A program made the translations under genes and the position numbers. From IMG/VR virus record IMGVR_UViG_3300031371_000011, positions 1 to 38,382 of that record: 38,382 nucleotides of DNA. One strand, 5' to 3'. The notes under the pieces were generated by a model. The model did no database searches. It was not told the DNA's origin and saw only the letters and a program-made list of their open reading frames with translations. This stretch comes from a virus. Shown here piece by piece: positions 37,532-38,382 of the stretch (positions within the stretch are counted from its first letter, which is position 1; each line of letters starts with the position of its first letter).

Positions 37532-38382
37532 TGCCGCTGAATATCCCTACTAGCTCGGAGCCTATCCGAACTCAGTACCTGAATGACTGCGAGCTAGAAG
37601 CTCGCAGGCAAGGCATCACAAACCCTCCGATCCAGCCGAAGTCATACAACTACGTAACTGCTACGGCGGTTGCGAATGCCGCGCTCATCACCACATCAGC
37701 CGTGGCAATCGCTCAGCGAGACGGTGACCCGAACCGGGCGAGAGGCGTAGAACTCGACGAGATGCGCAAGGGCGAGGGTCTGCCCGAGTTGCCGGCCCAA
37801 GGAGCCCGAGGTTACATCCGGCTCCGTGTGTTCGGCTCGACTCAGATCACGCAAGGGGCCCAACTCACCGCCAAGAAGAACGGCAAGCGATACGAGGTGG
37901 TGAATCCGTCCGAGGATCCGGCGGATGGGGCAGAGATCGAGATCAAGGCGATTGATACCGGAGAGGATACGGATCTTCGCAGCGGAGAGGCCCTGACATG
38001 GGCGAACACTCCTCCGAACGTTGGTTCGCAGGTAACTGTATCGAACACGCTGCCGGTCATTGGCGGACGCAACGACGAGACTGACGAGGAGAAGCGCGAG
38101 CGCATCCTTGAGCGGCGCAGGCATCCGCCCGTTGGGGGCAATTGGGCCCACCTTGTCGAGCTGGCAAAAGGAGTTCCGTCGATTCAGGGAGCTTACGTAT
38201 ACCCGGCTCTCGGTGGATGCGGTTCCGTCAAGCTAGTCGTCACCAAGGACATTGTCCCACAGGACAACGACTTTTCGCGGATCCCTTCGGATGGGTTGCT
38301 GCGAGCGGCTCGTGCCGTGACGCAGGGAGAGATGCCGGACGGAAACGCGCTTGACGTGCAAGCTGTTGCTGAGGAGACCACC
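37531..38382 (+). CDS. Baseplate J protein (Mu gp47-like), 3' end outside the window
   Basis: An open frame from ATG 37531, overlapping the previous TGA by one base, that runs through the right edge: 284 codons visible. MPLNIPTSSEPIRTQYLNDC starts the chain. GARGYIRLRVFGSTQITQGA and VSNTLPVIGGRNDETDEEKR, followed by RERILERRR, form the typical baseplate J pattern of a beta domain, then a 'GG-x-DxExDEEYRxR'-like segment. J proteins build the inner wedge ring around the hub. The C-terminal part is not visible. Confidence 0.85.
   Translation, partial: MPLNIPTSSEPIRTQYLNDCELEARRQGITNPPIQPKSYNYVTATAVANAALITTSAVAIAQRDGDPNRARGVELDEMRKGEGLPELPAQGARGYIRLRVFGSTQITQGAQLTAKKNGKRYEVVNPSEDPADGAEIEIKAIDTGEDTDLRSGEALTWANTPPNVGSQVTVSNTLPVIGGRNDETDEEKRERILERRRHPPVGGNWAHLVELAKGVPSIQGAYVYPALGGCGSVKLVVTKDIVPQDNDFSRIPSDGLLRAARAVTQGEMPDGNALDVQAVAEETT

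Noticed and set aside
1-38382. tRNA genes, integrase, lysis genes or attachment sites
   Set aside because: No cloverleaf, recombinase or endolysin pattern was seen on either strand; gaps are too short for most of these. A dedicated tRNA scan would be decisive for tRNAs.

Overview
The window is one contiguous piece of a tailed-phage genome (free phage or prophage) with a contractile-tail (myovirus) architecture. It is GC-rich (roughly 60% by eye), almost gapless, and most neighbouring genes overlap by 4 to 17 bases. The virion genes follow the canonical order: small terminase, large terminase, portal, MuF-type minor head protein, scaffold, major capsid protein, connectors, HK97-gp10-like protein, tail sheath, tail tube, tail assembly chaperone, tape measure, DNA-circulation/LysM protein, Mu gp44-like hub, spike, wedge, baseplate J. 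The sheath, tube, hub, spike and baseplate J most resemble the Mu-like tail module. Packaging is by terminase, and nothing in the window indicates Mu-style transposition. The host cannot be named from the sequence. No integrase, repressor, replication, lysis or tail-fibre gene was recognised here.

Layout. (1) 1-3602: a run of small unknown phage proteins, one with DnaJ-type and ribbon-type zinc motifs. (2) 3622-8177: a six-gene cassette with an FkbM-like methyltransferase, an unknown protein, a sulfotransferase-like protein, a methyltransferase-glycosyltransferase fusion and two further GT-A glycosyltransferases. (3) 8210-10485: more small proteins, including a four-CxxC zinc protein. (4) 10482-12069: a TnpB-like (OrfB/Cas12-related) RNA-guided nuclease homologue. 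It is interrupted by an in-frame amber codon inside its zinc finger and followed by a non-coding, repeat-bearing, hairpin-rich tract with a perfect 29-bp direct repeat. (5) 12070-14745: small proteins, a second zinc-cluster protein, a possible HTH protein and a short minus-strand gene. (6) 14773-16888: a ParB-like domain protein, a SAM-methyltransferase-like protein and a convergent Gp37/Gp68-family (DUF5131-like) three-cysteine protein. (7) 17053-38382: packaging, head, tail and baseplate genes, running off the right edge inside the baseplate J gene.

How the parts work together. Terminase, portal, MuF, scaffold and capsid build and fill the head. The connector genes join it to a sheath/tube tail whose length is set by the 797-residue tape measure. 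The hub, spike, wedge and J proteins form the baseplate. The glycan cassette most likely builds or decorates a sugar on the host surface, the virion or the DNA; its target cannot be read from sequence. The most unusual part is the TnpB-like gene. It is translationally coupled to the phage operon, lacks any TnpA partner, is truncated before its last RuvC aspartate unless UAG is read through, and is followed by a repeat pair that could encode guide RNAs.
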